Positions 23,161 through 35,159 of a stretch of DNA of 64,000 bases are shown piece by piece. Each line of letters begins with the position of its first letter. Positions within the stretch are counted from its first letter, which is position 1. The stretch is from Liolophura sinensis (taxonomy: Eukaryota; Mollusca; Polyplacophora; Chitonida; Chitonidae). Under the pieces are notes generated by a model that made no database searches, was not told the origin of the DNA, and saw only the letters and a program-made list of their open reading frames with translations. A program made the position numbers and the translations under genes. The stretch lies in contig NC_088304.1 of NCBI RefSeq assembly GCF_032854445.1, positions 35,451,551 through 35,515,550 of the forward strand, read 5' to 3'.

Positions 23161-25310
23161 GCACTGATAGCAGAACCATGAGCCAGAAGAACTGTATATA
23201 CAGCACTGTTAGCAGAACCATGAGCCAGAAGCACTGTATATATAGCACTGTTAATGGAACCTTCAGCCAGAAGGACTGTATCTATAGCACTGTTAGCAGA
23301 GCATTGAGCCAGAAGGACTGTATCTATAGCACTGTTAGCAGAACCTTGAGCGAGAAGAACTGTATATACATCACTGTTAGCAAAACCTTTAACCAGAAGC
23401 ACTGTATCTATAGCACTGCTAGCAGAACCATGAGCCAGAAGCACTGTGTATACAGCACTGTTAGCAGAACCTTGAGCCAGAAGAACTGTATATACAGCAC
23501 TGTTAGCAGAACCATGAGCCAGAAGCACTGTATCTATAGCACTGTTAGCAGAACCTTGAGCCAGAAGCACTGTATACATAGCCCTGTTAGCAGAACCATG
23601 AGCCAGAAGAACTGTATATATTGCACTGTTAATGGAACCTTGAGCCAGAAGGACTGAATCTGTAGCACTGTTAGCAGAACCTTGAGCCAGAAGCACTGTA
23701 TGTATAGCACTGTTAGCAGAACCATGAGCCAGAAGAACTGTATATACAGCACTGTTAGCAGAACCATGAGCCAGAAGAACTGTATATACAGCACTGTTAG
23801 CAGAACCATGAGCCAGAAGCACTGTATATACAGCACTGTTAGCAGAACCTTGAGCCAGAAGAACTGTATATACATCACTGTTAGCAAAACCTTTAACCAG
23901 AAGCACTGTATCTACAGCACTGTTAGCAGAACCATGAGCCAGAAGCACTGTATATACAGCACTGTTAGCAGAACCATGAGCCAGAAGAACTGTATATACA
24001 TCACTGTTAGCAAAACCTTTAACCAGAAGCACTGTATCTACAGCACTGTTAGCAGAACCATGAGCCAGAAGCACTGTATATATAGCACTGTTAGCAGAAC
24101 CTTGAGCCAGAAGAATTGTATATACAGCATTGTTAGCAGAACCATGAGCCAGAAGCACTGTATATACAGCATTGTTAGCAGAACCTTGAGCCAGAAGCAC
24201 TGTATATACAGCACTGTTAGCAGAACCATGAGCCAGAAGAACTATATATACAGCACTGTTAGCAGAACCATGAGCCAGAAGAACTGTATATACAGCACTG
24301 TTAGCAGAACCTTGAGCCAGAAGAACAGTATATACAGCACTGTTAGCAGAACCATGAGCCAGAAGAACTGTATATACAGCACTGTTAGCAGAACCATGAG
24401 CCAGAAGCACTATATATACAGCACTGTTAGCAGAACATTGAGCCAGAAGCACTGTATATATAGCACTGTTAGCAGAACCATGAGCCAGAAGCACTGTATA
24501 TACAGCACTGTTAGCAGAACCATGAGCCAGAAGAACTGTATATACAGCACTGTTAGCAGAACCATGAGCCAGAAGCACTGTATATACAGCACTGTTAGCA
24601 GAACCATGAGCCAGAAGAACTGTATATACAGCACTGTTAGCGGAACCATGAGCCAGAAGCACTGTATATATAGCAATGTTAGCAGAACCTTGAGCCAGGA
24701 GAACTGTATATACAGCACTGTTAGCAGAACCATGAGCCAGAAGAACTGTATATACAGCACTGTTAGTAGAACCTTGAGCCAGAAGTACTGTATATATAGC
24801 ACTGTTAGCAGAACCTTGAGCCAGAAGAACTGTATATACAGCACTGTTAGCAGAACATTGAGCCAGAAGAACTTTATATATAGCACTGTTAGCAGAACCA
24901 TGAGCCAGAAGCACTGTATATACAGCACTGTTAGCAGAACCTTGAGCGAGAAGAACTGTATATACAGCACTGTTAGCAGAACCTTGAGCCAGAAGCACTG
25001 TATATACAGCACTGTTAGCAGAACCATGAGCCAGAAGAACTGTATATATAGCACTGTTAGCAGAACCTTGAGCCAGAAGAACTGTATATACAGCACTGTT
25101 AGTAGAACCTTGAGCCAGAAGCACTGTATATATAGCATTGTTAGCAGAACCATGAGCCAGAAGCACTGTATATACAGCACTGTTAGCAGAACCATGAGCC
25201 AGAAGCACTGTATATACAGCACTGTTAGCAGAACCATGAGCCAGAAGAACTGTATATACAGCACTGTTAGCAGAACATTGAGCCAGAAGAACTGTATATA
25301 CAGCACTGTT
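23161..25310. repeat. 42-bp minisatellite, about 51 copies, in the K2P intron
   Basis: The unit is GTTAGCAGAACCATGAGCCA then GAAGCACTGTATATACAGCACT. Variants alternate between AAGCAC and AAGAAC, CCATG and CCTTG, and TATACAG and TATATAG. All units keep 42 bp, so frames stay open for hundreds of codons on both strands (MSQKHCIYSTVSRT on +, LLAHGSANSAVYTV on -) without implying a gene. Many units contain the perfect 12-bp palindrome CTGTATATACAG, giving regularly spaced inverted repeats. Confidence 0.97.
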
Positions 25311-25431
25311 TCAAAGGTGTACATGATCAGTGATTTTTCCGACGAAGCGTTGATATCCACTTTGTTATAGACACAGAAACACAGTCCACGTTTATTTATT
25401 GTATTATTCACTTCTGAACTATATCCTTTAG

Positions 25432-25493
25432 ATATTTATTTATTTATTTATTTCATTGGGTTTTTTTACGCCGTACGCAAGAATATTTCACTC
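25432..25493 (-). repeat. SINE-1 tail fragment
   Basis: ATTTATTTATTTATTTATTTC then TTTTTTTACGCCGTACGCAAGAATATTTCACT: the 3' end of SINE-1 in reverse; the rest is missing. Confidence 0.75.
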
Positions 25494-26706
25494 GTCCTTT
25501 AGACATGAACAGTGTGTATCAGATATGCCCAAACTCATTGTAAACGTGAAAATGAAAATGCAGACTTTAGATCATTGTTGCACAGCCAAACGTTCAGTTC
25601 AGTCATCATTATGTACTGTAGCCGTTCCTTTCAAACAAGATGTGACTTTAAACCACACTGCATGTTGAAACTTTGCTAGCATAACCCACATCTCTCTCAC
25701 GTGACGACAGAGCGTGAGGGGATTCCCGTGGCGTCGGGATTTGACCGCGTTTCGTGAAGTGGCGACCTTGTAATAGTCTAAATTTAAATAGAAATTTAAT
25801 CATATTCGATCTGATGAAATTGTGCTTATTTTTAGATGAACCACATTTTGTCGGCGCAGGGTCTCTAGTGGTAGCAAGTCAGACTACTGGTTGATGAAAA
25901 CCGTGGGCGTTTTGACCACTTACTACGCAAAAATAAAGGGCTATGATAAACTGATTATCATAAAAGTGCGTGTTCCGCGATGTTGTATCAGCTGTCGTTG
26001 TCTGAGGTCGGTCTGTCGCCTCAGCCTCCCTCTTCAAGCTCAGACAAATGTACCTCATACATCTTCGCGGATCACACATTATTATGATAATCTCTGTGTA
26101 TATGGCTTGCCCATAGCAAGATTTCGAAATCAATCCCATTGTGGTTTTCAAACTACACACACTCTGAAAACGGTACAATGGTCGATATGGAGACATTACC
26201 TGGTGTACAAATACACCAATGATTTATCGTCTGTAACTAATGTTCCTGAGCTCGCATTTATTAAGGAGCTGAATGCTTAAATAATAGATTGCAAGTTCTG
26301 ACCAAACTCAAAACTGGAAAGAACGCAAATTGTGGATGGTACATTGTTAGGCACTAAAGAATCAGTGAATAAATGTTAAAATTCCAATAGCGAAACATTT
26401 TAGTTATAGCTGAATTGTTGACTTAAGTTTTAAGACCGGTTGTTTATGCATTTGGAATCCCATGAGAGGCCAATGGTTGTAGTGGCACACAGAATTTCTC
26501 TATCGAGAAATATGCTGTATTTAAACAAGTGATTGTAAAGGGAATTATTTATGGAGGTGCTTTAAAGAAACAATCGAGATCATTTTTAACGCATATAACC
26601 AGCAAGGCTGGAAAAAAACCTCGCAGTTTCCCTCTCCTCAAAAGTGTACAGCTTCTCAATGGCTACAAAACATTCCTCTCTCGACAGTTTAGACTTCCTT
26701 CACATA
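25494..26706. other. Intronic sequence with one inverted-repeat structure
   Basis: Apart from the inverted repeat at 25953-26092, no gene or repeat is recognised. Overlapping frames at 25879-26280 derive from that palindromic stretch. Confidence 0.35.
25953..26092. repeat. Imperfect inverted repeat, arms about 35 bp
   Basis: Left arm GATTATCATAAAAGTGCGTG then TTCCGCGATGT; right arm reversed GATTATCATAATAATGTGTG then ATCCGCGAAGATGT. The loop is about 70 bp. It may be a small TIR element (MITE) or a hairpin; target duplications were not evident. Confidence 0.6.
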
Positions 26707-26763
26707 AATTTATTTATTTATATATTTCATTGATGTTTTTCGCCGTATTCAAGAATGTTTCAC
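26707..26763 (-). repeat. SINE-1 tail fragment
   Basis: ATTTATTTATTTATATATTTC followed by TTCGCCGTATTCAAGAATGTTTCACT, matching the 3' end of SINE-1 in reverse. Confidence 0.7.
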
Positions 26764-27600
26764 TGCTTCACCCAAATACGTTCCTTGCTTACTATGAAAT
26801 GATTTTAATGTCAAGCAATTTCATTACCTCCCCTTATTTATCAATAATGATTGCTACATGTGAATCTGTTATGCAATAAATCAACTTTATTAGGCCTCTA
26901 TCAGGTCAACTCTGTGAACATCTCATTAATATTCATGGCATAGAAAAATGTCAGTCGAAAGAAAAGATACGAAACTTCGAAATACTAATAAGAAGGGCAT
27001 GAACCAATAGGAATTGTTGGTGGCGAAACTCATCCGATTTATAATAAACAAATATTAGAATCTTGTAATCTGTTTCCAGATTGATGGATGATTCTTATCA
27101 CGTGGATTAATAAAGAGAAAATTGGTTAGTGGGATTAAATGTAAATCTGCGAGGCGCAAATTCATATAAAGTGAGATAAGATTCGTCCGTAAAGAGGGTC
27201 AATCATCGTAATGTTTGTAATATAGTCTGAGATTTCCTCCAACATGCCGCCATCTTTGCCGTTTTTTATGCTTAATTGGTATGATTTTATATGCTGCCTT
27301 AATGAATAAAGCCCTGCTTAAGATGGCAAGCTGTCACTTACAAGGCATCACAGAATCGTCAGGAATTCCAGTATGAGAATTTCACACGAGCTACAGTTAT
27401 GATTGATCTTTACAATGATTTTATGTTAAATCGCAGTACACATGTACTCAATACTTTCCCTGAACAAGAAGAAAGGCCAGCTGTCAGTCACTGAGTATGT
27501 GTTGCTTACAATATAATTGAATACGTACAGAGTGCAGAGTAAAGTACGGAGCCGTAAAAATTAAATAGAAAAAAAAAGCACACATACCGTGTCAGTTAGT
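26764..27600. other. Intronic sequence, nothing recognised
   Basis: No gene or repeat seen. Confidence 0.3.
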
Positions 27601-27609
27601 TTTTTTTTA

Positions 27610-27825
27610 ACAAGTCGTGCTCAGGAGATAATTTACCAGTAGAAGTGCATAATTATGTCGTACGCACGAGCTCTTTGTAAGTCCTGCGCACGACTTAAAA
27701 AAGATGTGTGCACGATTTAAAAAGATCTCGTGCGCACGACGTAATTATGTATTTCTATTGGTCAGTTATGTCGTGCTCTCGAGGTCTTTATTAAGTCGTG
27801 CGCACGAGATCTTTACTAATTCCTG
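27610..27825. repeat. Palindromic element built on the CGTGCGCACG motif
   Basis: AAGTCGTGCGCACGAGATCT-like blocks occur several times in both orientations (27657, 27690, 27731, 27795). An outer inverted repeat has left arm CCAGTAGAAGTGCATAATTA then TGTCGTACGCACGAGCTCTT, and right arm reversed CCAATAGAAATACATAATTA then CGTCGTGCGCACGAGATCTT (27636-27761). This looks like a foldback or MITE element with an adjoining partial copy. Confidence 0.7.
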
Positions 27826-27904
27826 CAAACTAAATTATACAGTTAAAAAGCATAGATGAAACCTTAAAATCTGTATTGTTATTTTTTTAATTCGCAGTTT
27901 TTTT

Positions 27905-28078
27905 CTAACGACTCCGTAGTAAAGCCCGAGTAGCGACGATAGTTTGATAGCTGGCAAATGGTCACACGTTACCGGTGAAATACGGTCTCTTGTGAGATTA
28001 TCTCAGTTAAAGTTTTATTCTGTCTGTTCATGTAAATGCATAGATAGCAGCAATTTACATGCCCCGTAGTACAAACAA
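27905..28078 (-). repeat. Long-TIR element family copy
   Basis: CGAGTAGCGACGATAGTTTG then ATAGCTGGCAAATGGTCACACGTTACCGGTGAAATACGGTC, later TCTGTTCATGTAAATGCATA and GCAATTTACATGCCCCGTAG: the family in reverse orientation. Confidence 0.75.
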
Positions 28079-28639
28079 AACAGATTGAATCTGAAATAAT
28101 AGGCTCGTGATACGGAAACAATAAAGAACCCTCTCCAATGGCACGAAAGCCACGTCATTCCAAAATAAAATCCAAAAATATCAACACTATTTTGATTTGC
28201 TGTTATTCACCGCTACACTGTAGAAATTTTCACATACACGAGGGCTGACATTTTTTATAAGTGGAAGACACCAGAGCGAACACAAAAATCACTGACTTTT
28301 GAACATTTAGGGATATTCGTATGTGAAGACAAATTGTCTTTAACGGAATTATTCCGCGCTAACGACTACATCGCATGTGTTGATAGCTTAATGTCACAAA
28401 ACCCTACAAAAAATGAGAACATAGGAAAACAAGAAATTCTCTGTCCAAGCTCGGGTTTGAACCCATTCGTCACGATTATAAGACAAGCATCTGGACAACC
28501 AGCCTCTCAATATGGGAATATAAGTGTGGTAAGATGTATCATCAGTACTATCTCCATTACATGTATCGTTAGCAGAAAGTTACTGACGACTTGGAACCAT
28601 CTCAGTTCAAATTAGCCGTTATAAAATTATATAGTCACA
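28079..28639. other. Intronic sequence, nothing recognised
   Basis: A 93-codon frame at 28334-28615 lacks recognisable features. No repeat seen. Confidence 0.3.
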
Positions 28640-29726
28640 CAAGAAATTTCAACTTAATATTGCTAAATCAGTAAGTTCAGCGTATCAGCCACGACCATCC
28701 ACTTCCGATTGTTCGCTTTTCTGACAAGTTGTCAGATCGATGGCCATCCCAGTGGTCAATTTGGTCTCCGGCCAACTACGGCTCTTGACAGGACCTTGGA
28801 TAAACGGTGGAGCGATAAGAAGAGGTTCCATTAGTATGGTTAACTGTCGTTATGCGGTTTTAATGAATTAAAGTGCGAGCGACATACTGTAATTTTAGAA
28901 GAGATACAATTTCGACGGCATCCAGATAAGACTGGCATAGTTCCGACAGCTGGAGGTTAATGATCCTGGATGTTGTTTGACACAAAGCTGGCCACAGCCT
29001 GCTCATTACCCCTGCCAAACCTTTGTTCTTCTTGCTGGGCAGAACAGTGACAACTGAAGCCAAACTGACCAGCCTTCATGACGCAGCTGATAAATTTAGT
29101 TTTGTGTTTAAATTTACTGTATTACGCGTTGGCTGTCGTCCAGAGGATACAGATGACGAAACTGGTTAAAACGTGTGGTAGTGGAAGAACCGATAAATAT
29201 AAGGTTGTCAGTATATTTTGATTGCCCTATTAGGTTCCATCATGCACGTGGCCTTGTTTACAAATTTGAACAAGAAGACTTGTGAAGGCGGGTAACGCTT
29301 TAGTGATACAGTGATGTAAAACTTTTCTACACTCTCCGTTTAAATAATACTGCTAGTTACACATATCGTAACTTCTGTTTGCGGTGCTGGGAAAGCACAT
29401 TATTGTTAGAAATGCAGGTGCCATCAAACTAGAAACAAGTAAATGTATCGGGAGTATCGAGCAGGTGTAGTGAGAGTAACACAATCAGATTTTAGTGGAA
29501 GTGTTGAAATCTGTGTTTTAGAGTATTTAAATTCCCCGTAAGACGCCAGGTCTCGCGAGACTTACCCAAAGCCTTATGTATCTGTAAAACTTGTTTCCGC
29601 CTGTAACAATGTTATCCAAAGCTGTGTATTTTCTTTTGTAATTTTTTTTTACTAAAATTTGGATCCCTTTATAACATCAACTAACCAGTGCGCTCAAGAG
29701 TAAAAGTGTTATCAAAGGTTTGATTT

Positions 29727-29758
29727 GGGGGGTGGGGGTGGGGGGTGAGGTGGGGGCT
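29727..29758 (+). other. G-quadruplex-type G-run cluster
   Basis: Four or more runs of at least four G separated by one to four bases (GGGGGGTGGGGGTGGGGGGT then GAGGTGGGGG), on the K2P sense strand in the intron, immediately before a SINE-1 head. Confidence 0.75.
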
Positions 29759-29951
29759 CCGTGACCGAGGGGTTTACAATAACCAATGCGGTCTGTGTGA
29801 ATCCAAATTATGCTGTCTTTCTCTCCGGCGGTACATGGGAAGGTCTCTCAGCAGCCTGGGGATGGTCGTGGGCTTCCCCCGGGCTCTATCCTATTTCCAA
29901 CCAACATAATGCTGACTGTCAGGGTCTAAGTAAAATATTCTTGAATACATA
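29751..29951 (+). repeat. SINE-1 copy, diverged
   Basis: GGGGGCTCCGTGACCGAGGG corresponds to the tRNA-like head. Then AACCAATGCGGTCTGTGTGA, CGGTACATGGGAAGGTCTCT, GGATGGTCGTGGGCTTCCCC, CATAATGCTGACTGTC and AAAATATTCTTGAATACATA. Confidence 0.85.
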
Positions 29952-30186
29952 ATACATAAAGATTGCCTAAAAGTTATTTTGCTGTTATCTACAATTTATC
30001 TGATATTCGCCTTTATACACATAATTAGAAGAATGAGTAATTTTTGATACAAGGTTTTTGGCAAGAGTTTTTTCTAATGTGTATTGATGTAGGGGCTTTA
30101 CTTAATACAATTAACAATACTGAATTTTAATTCGTAGTAGCAAAGAGGTTGATTAATGTGATAATAGATGCACTGCATGGATTTTT
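29952..30186. other. Non-coding spacer inside duplication copy 1
   Basis: Nothing recognised. Confidence 0.3.
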
Positions 30187-30323
30187 TGTTTATTTATTCG
30201 CCGTACTCAAGAATATTTCACTTATACGACGGCGATCAGCATTATGGTGGGAGGAAACCGGACATAACCCGAGGGAAACCCATGACCAACCGCAGGTAGC
30301 CGACAAATCTTCCCACGTACCAT
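30187..30323 (-). repeat. SINE-1 copy, 5' truncated
   Basis: TTGTTTATTTATTCGCCGTA then CTCAAGAATATTTCACTTATACGACGGCGATCAGCATTATGGTGGGAGGAAACC: reverse orientation, ending near CTTCCCACGTACC before the head is reached. Confidence 0.9.
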
Positions 30324-31559
30324 TGTCAGGATTGCAAAACTTCAGGATGACGGTATACTCCCAAACAACTTCCCTTCCTTATGCTAGTTTTACATCACCG
30401 CACCATTGAACAAGGTTGAAGTTTCAAATAGGCTTAACTTACCACTATTGTCCGAGCATGGACCTATGATAAGCATTTCTTAACAAAAATGCCGTCATGT
30501 CTGCTGAAACCATGTCGTGTTTTAATGGAAACAGGTATTGAGATACAATGTTTACTTTTTTTGTGACATCACTTCAGGGTTATACCCTATGCCGCGTTAT
30601 TTCATAGTTCTACCCAAAAATTGCTATTCGCGACTGAAAAGCGAGACTAAGGAGCTTCGCAAGCGCTTTCAGCGAATATGGCCCACCAGAGGCAGGTGTT
30701 TTCAGTAGCAGTATTTAACTCCTTACCTCAGTAATCACATTTTTAGCGCTGCCTTTCTGTAACTCCTTTGTTCATCAGTTCTATGGGAAATCGGTCGCTG
30801 TCATAAAGAAATTGCGAAATCTGGCATCGAGGCATCTGGTCGGATGGACTAAACATTGCGCTAAGTGATTAGAGTTACTGTAGAGCAAGGCTAGCGCACA
30901 GAGCGACGAGTTCGTGTAAAGCAGATGCCAATGAAATGGAATCGGGAAAAGCCAGAAAAAGATGTTCAGAATGAAGATACCTGTTGCGTTAATTTCGTTT
31001 GTACCTGTCTTGCCAATGCCGCTAGAACGGCTGTGGCTTTAAGTCAGAAAATTTGTCAGGAAACACAAAGGCGATGTGCGTTGATTTACTCTAGTCTCTG
31101 AACGTTTTCCTTTGTAAAGGACAAAGACTAAATATTCTTTGGGGGGGGGGGATATGGCTGGGGGGCCAAGGGCTTATAGAACTAATTATACGGTATTGCG
31201 ACTTTCATGGCAATGGTTCCTTGTATTGTACTAAGGTATTTCGACGTTGAAAAAATGATTTAGCGTCACTTACGTCGACTACTGCGTACTGTGAATTTGA
31301 TTCAAGCATAAGTGGTTGGTCTGATAAACTGTTGAATGTGTATGGAGAAAAGGAAAAGCACAACAAATGAAACGAATGTTAAATGCTTACGTGTTAAATG
31401 TACGGTTACAGCATCTGCTCTGTAAATCGATGTTATTTACCGTCCAGCGGCTTTTAATCCCTCGAGACTACAGAGAAACTTGGCGCATAACTAAATAAAA
31501 CAGCATTTCCTGGGAACCACAAAGACGTAATTGCGGGCGTTAAGATCTTCATATTATTA
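30324..31559. other. Intronic sequence inside duplication copy 1
   Basis: A G-run at 31141-31150; otherwise no gene or named repeat. Confidence 0.3.
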
Positions 31560-32930
31560 CGTGTTCCGTTATTTGCTCAAAGAACTACTTGGTGTGTTCT
31601 CCTGTAAGCCCAAACATTCCTTTGATCACATAGCATTTTTTATTGTCAAAATAACGCTGCTCTTTACTAAAAGGAGACAGAATACAAACGTTTAAGCAAA
31701 ACTAAGTGGTAGTTCCATGGCAGATTTATCATTAAATGTCAGCCAAAAGAAATTTGTTGCAGAAGTTTCACTTTATGCCATGTCCAAATCACATCTCAAA
31801 GCATTTGGCGAGCTTGGCAGAGGAGCAGAAATGTAAGATTAAGTAATGTCGAAAGCGGTTTTATATCTCCTTTGCATTAGGTAAGAAATAAGGTAAAACA
31901 GACTTGGTTCTTTGGTCAAATCAGAAAACATTTCCGACGGGTAACACAGAGGGTATTAAGTAGGCACTATCTTGGCTCGGATATATGTCAGAGATATCAA
32001 TAAACCCTCAGTCGTTTTCTTAACGTGATGATTTCCAAACATCTAGGGCCTTCATGGCTCAGTTGGTCAGGGCGCTAGCGCAGCATAATGACCCAGAAGG
32101 CTCTCGCCAATGCGGTCGCTGTGAGTTCAAGTTCAGCTCAGGCTGGCTTCCTCTCCGCCCCCTACGAAGGTCTGACAGCAACCTGCGGATGGTTTCCTTC
32201 TGGTTCTGCCCGGTTTCCTCACACCATAATGCTGGTGGCCGTCGTATAAGTGAAGTATTCTTGAGTACGGCGTAAAACACCAATCAGATAAATAAATAAA
32301 TCCAATCCAAACATCTAAATGACATCCAACGAGCAGAGCTTTTTCTCAGATCACCCCATTGTTTGCTGAAAGTACGGCTTGGTGTGTTCTCACTCACGCG
32401 CGAGCACGCATTTAAAAAAGTAGCTTTTTTGTCAAAGTAACACACTTGACTAAAAACAGACTGAAAGCAAAAGTTCAAGAAATACTAAGTCATAGTTACC
32501 TGACGGGTTGATCGTCATTGTCATTGTCAGACAAATGCAATTTGTCGAGGAGATAGGCTTGAGCGACGTCGTTAACTCTTTACCAGGACATTCAGGAAGA
32601 AATGTTCGGCAGTAGGATCCAAATATCACTTTATTGTCACGTGTAGATGACATCTCAAAGTATTTGGCGAGATGAGAATAGGAGCGGGTATGTAAGATTA
32701 AGTAACATCCAAAGCAATTTTATATCTCTTTTCCATTCGGTAGAGATACAGTAGACAGACTTGTGCTTGCTATGGTCAACGTAGGAAGCATTTCCAACGG
32801 ATAACACAGAGGCTAATAGCTTGACACTATCTCGGTTCGGATATATGTCATGGACGTTATAAAACCCCCAGCCATTTTCCTGACGTGATGATCTCCAAAC
32901 ATCTAAATGACATTCATCTAGACAAGCTTT
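31560..32930. repeat. Tandem pair of about 560-bp units within duplication copy 1
   Basis: Unit one (31560-32033 plus 32306-32345) and unit two (about 32346-32930) share CACATCTCAAAGCATTTGGC, GTAAGATTAAGTAA, TTTTATATCTC, GCATTTCCGACGG, CACTATCT.GG.TCGGATAT and GTGATGATTTCCAAACATCT in order. The same two units recur at 37680-38690 in the partner copy, so the tandem arrangement predates the larger duplication. No protein frame is shared by all four units. Confidence 0.7.
32045..32305 (+). repeat. SINE-1 copy, full length, 261 bp, with 11-bp target-site duplication
   Basis: Flanked by TCCAAACATCT at 32034-32044 and again at 32306-32316. The tRNA-like head is AGGGCCTTCATGGCTCAGTT then GGTCAGGGCGCTAGCG, and the B-box-like stretch is GTGAGTTCAAG. 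The body and an AAATAAATAAAT tail are complete. The paralogous site at 38653-38690 runs through the target without an insert, which gives the exact element borders. Confidence 0.95.
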
Positions 32931-33115
32931 TGTTAGATCGGTCTGTTTGGAGTTCATCCAGAAACGTGTTGTTGTCTGAACGGAGAAGCTTAGGTGTTGT
33001 CTGGTATAGGGTCTTGCAATTTTATATGGATCGAGGCACGCCAAGCCATACGCATAATGCCACGGACTTATTTATAGCATGATTTTGACTCATATAGATA
33101 CAACTATTCGTTTGG

Positions 33116-35159
33116 CCCTGTATATAAAAGTTGCTGCAAAGCACCTTAGAATTTCCCACCCAATCTAGGGTTTATGATAAATGAATCGATAGATCGATCG
33201 ATCAATCGATCAATCAGTCAATGATCCAATGGCCATCAATGAACGAAATCAAGAACAAGTTCAGTTGAAGTTCAAATATATATTGAAGGAAACATTAAAT
33301 CTTCTTACAAGGTGATATATGTGCAGTGGTACTATGAGATGAACGGCTTAGTTAACCCACAGTTGAGTCATGGGGAGATAGCACACAGAAATGCAGGTAT
33401 CCTTGTTTAAGGTGAATACATACAATTGCATACTGGTGTAATTCCGTATAAATGTAAATGTGGTACTATACATACAGTATTATACATACATCCCAGGTAA
33501 TGTCCAACATAGGATACACAATACCTTTATTGTTGTTCTGAGATGTTAATGGGGAGCCATTCTGATTCTATCTGACAAATATACATCTCGGCCAGTATTT
33601 ATAAGTCACGTGACAGCCGTATACCACTCAACATTTGGTGCAATCGTGACGAACTTGGTAACGCAAGAGATTCTTATGTAAACAATGACAAATTCTAGGA
33701 ATATGAGAAGACACCTTTTGATTAACTTCACATTTCCACTCAATAGTACATCAATCCATAGCCACAGAACAGCGTAGTGATATCGAATGCTCTGAACGTC
33801 TAATGACACTTCAATAATTAATACAAGATTAAAACACTATGGTTAATTAATAATATACACACAGTCAAAATGCTATTTCAGTGCTGTTGTACACATGTAA
33901 TAAACCTACTTTGATAGGAAGCACTTGATGACCTGTTTGAATGTTCCCGCTATCCAAAGGACGGCGTAACTTCCAAAAATAATGTTCCTACGTAAAGTTA
34001 TGCAAGTAGTACCTACCTTTATCTGCATGAAATACAATGAAATATGCTCAGACAACAACAACCAAAATTACATTATGTTGTTGAGCATAAACAAGAACAT
34101 TACAACACAGTAAAATGTCAGAAGATGGTTAAAATACTTTACAAGTCTAGTCACATGACTGGTAGGGTTGGCAGGAAAACATAGCCGCCGCAACATTTAA
34201 AAAATTTCTTATATGGATTACTGGTACACAGGGGCAAATGCAGGGGTTAATACGTGTGTCACGGCATTATTTGGATTCCAGGTAAGTTCAGTAAGTTATA
34301 CAGTAAATTCCATGCCGATAAAGGAGGCTATACCCTGCAACAAAAGGTAAGGAAAAGTACATCATAATAAACACATGTTCAGTACAGGCGATGTCAACAT
34401 TGGCAGTGAAATAGCTATGTCTGCATGCATTTAGGTACATTCGTGGTTCACAACAGCAATATAAAAATACATTTCACTATCCCACATCAACCCAGAATTA
34501 TACTTATCGTGTATTTACAATAGCTATTTCTCTTAGTAAACGCATGTCAAATGAAGCCAGTATAAGAGTAGTTCAGGTTTGGATGGCTTGTAAGGCCAGT
34601 GTATAGCTTTGTCTGTGACGTATCGTAGTTCTGATGTTACTGATAACAACTAACTAATAGTTTACAGAATCCCCGCCTAATCATATCATATCTCCAATCA
34701 TATGTCTAGTCAAAATTTACAATGCTGGCGTACCACAAACCAGTCTCTATTTTTTCTTCTTAAGCTGTAGAATGTGAAGGACCCACCAACATTCAATATT
34801 TAGGGCTAGTTGCTGATTTCGTAATCTTGGCAGGATAAACACTTACATCCTTAAGACATTGATTTTATTTATTTTATAAATTCATCTTTAGTGATGGTTT
34901 ATCTGTAAAATAAATATACAAACTGACTTCCACGTCAAAAGTCTGCATGCATTGAATATGTAACTTGCTTCCTTGCTACTGAAAGACAAGCGTCTTGACT
35001 ATTAGGCCAAGAAACGCTCCCGTATTCGGTATACACGTGCGGCAAGTGTGGGCCTTTAGAATCATCTGCATATAGTTACATATCAGCGGCAGAAATCTAT
35101 ACAAAAATAGGCTTCCGAGCTTGAAACTATTTAATGTCATTTCAGTGGTTATGAAATAG
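33116..35159. other. Intronic sequence between the two duplication copies
   Basis: A short ATCG/ATCA tetranucleotide run lies at 33183-33224 (ATCGATAGATCGATCGATCA). No gene or dispersed repeat recognised in the remaining 2 kb. Confidence 0.35.

Larger units (their letters stand above)
28640..33115. repeat. Segmental duplication, copy 1 (partner 35160-38870)
   Basis: Homologous blocks occur in the same order and orientation in both copies. Block one is 28690-29160 against 35215-35650, for example GACATACTGTAATTTTAGAA and ACAATTTCGAC.GCATCCAGA. Then ATCCAAAGCTGTG matches at 29610 and 35950, GCGCAT.ACT at 31485 and 37600, and the long block 31560-33080 matches 37680-38840. SINEs at 29751, 30187 and 32045 are present only in this copy, so they inserted after the duplication or were lost from the partner. 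No reading frame is conserved between the copies. Confidence 0.75.

Noticed and set aside
23151-25411. Repetitive open frames of 562 and 685 codons in the 42-bp array
   Set aside because: Same explanation: the 42-bp period keeps opposite strands open together; the array lies inside the intron of a well supported gene.
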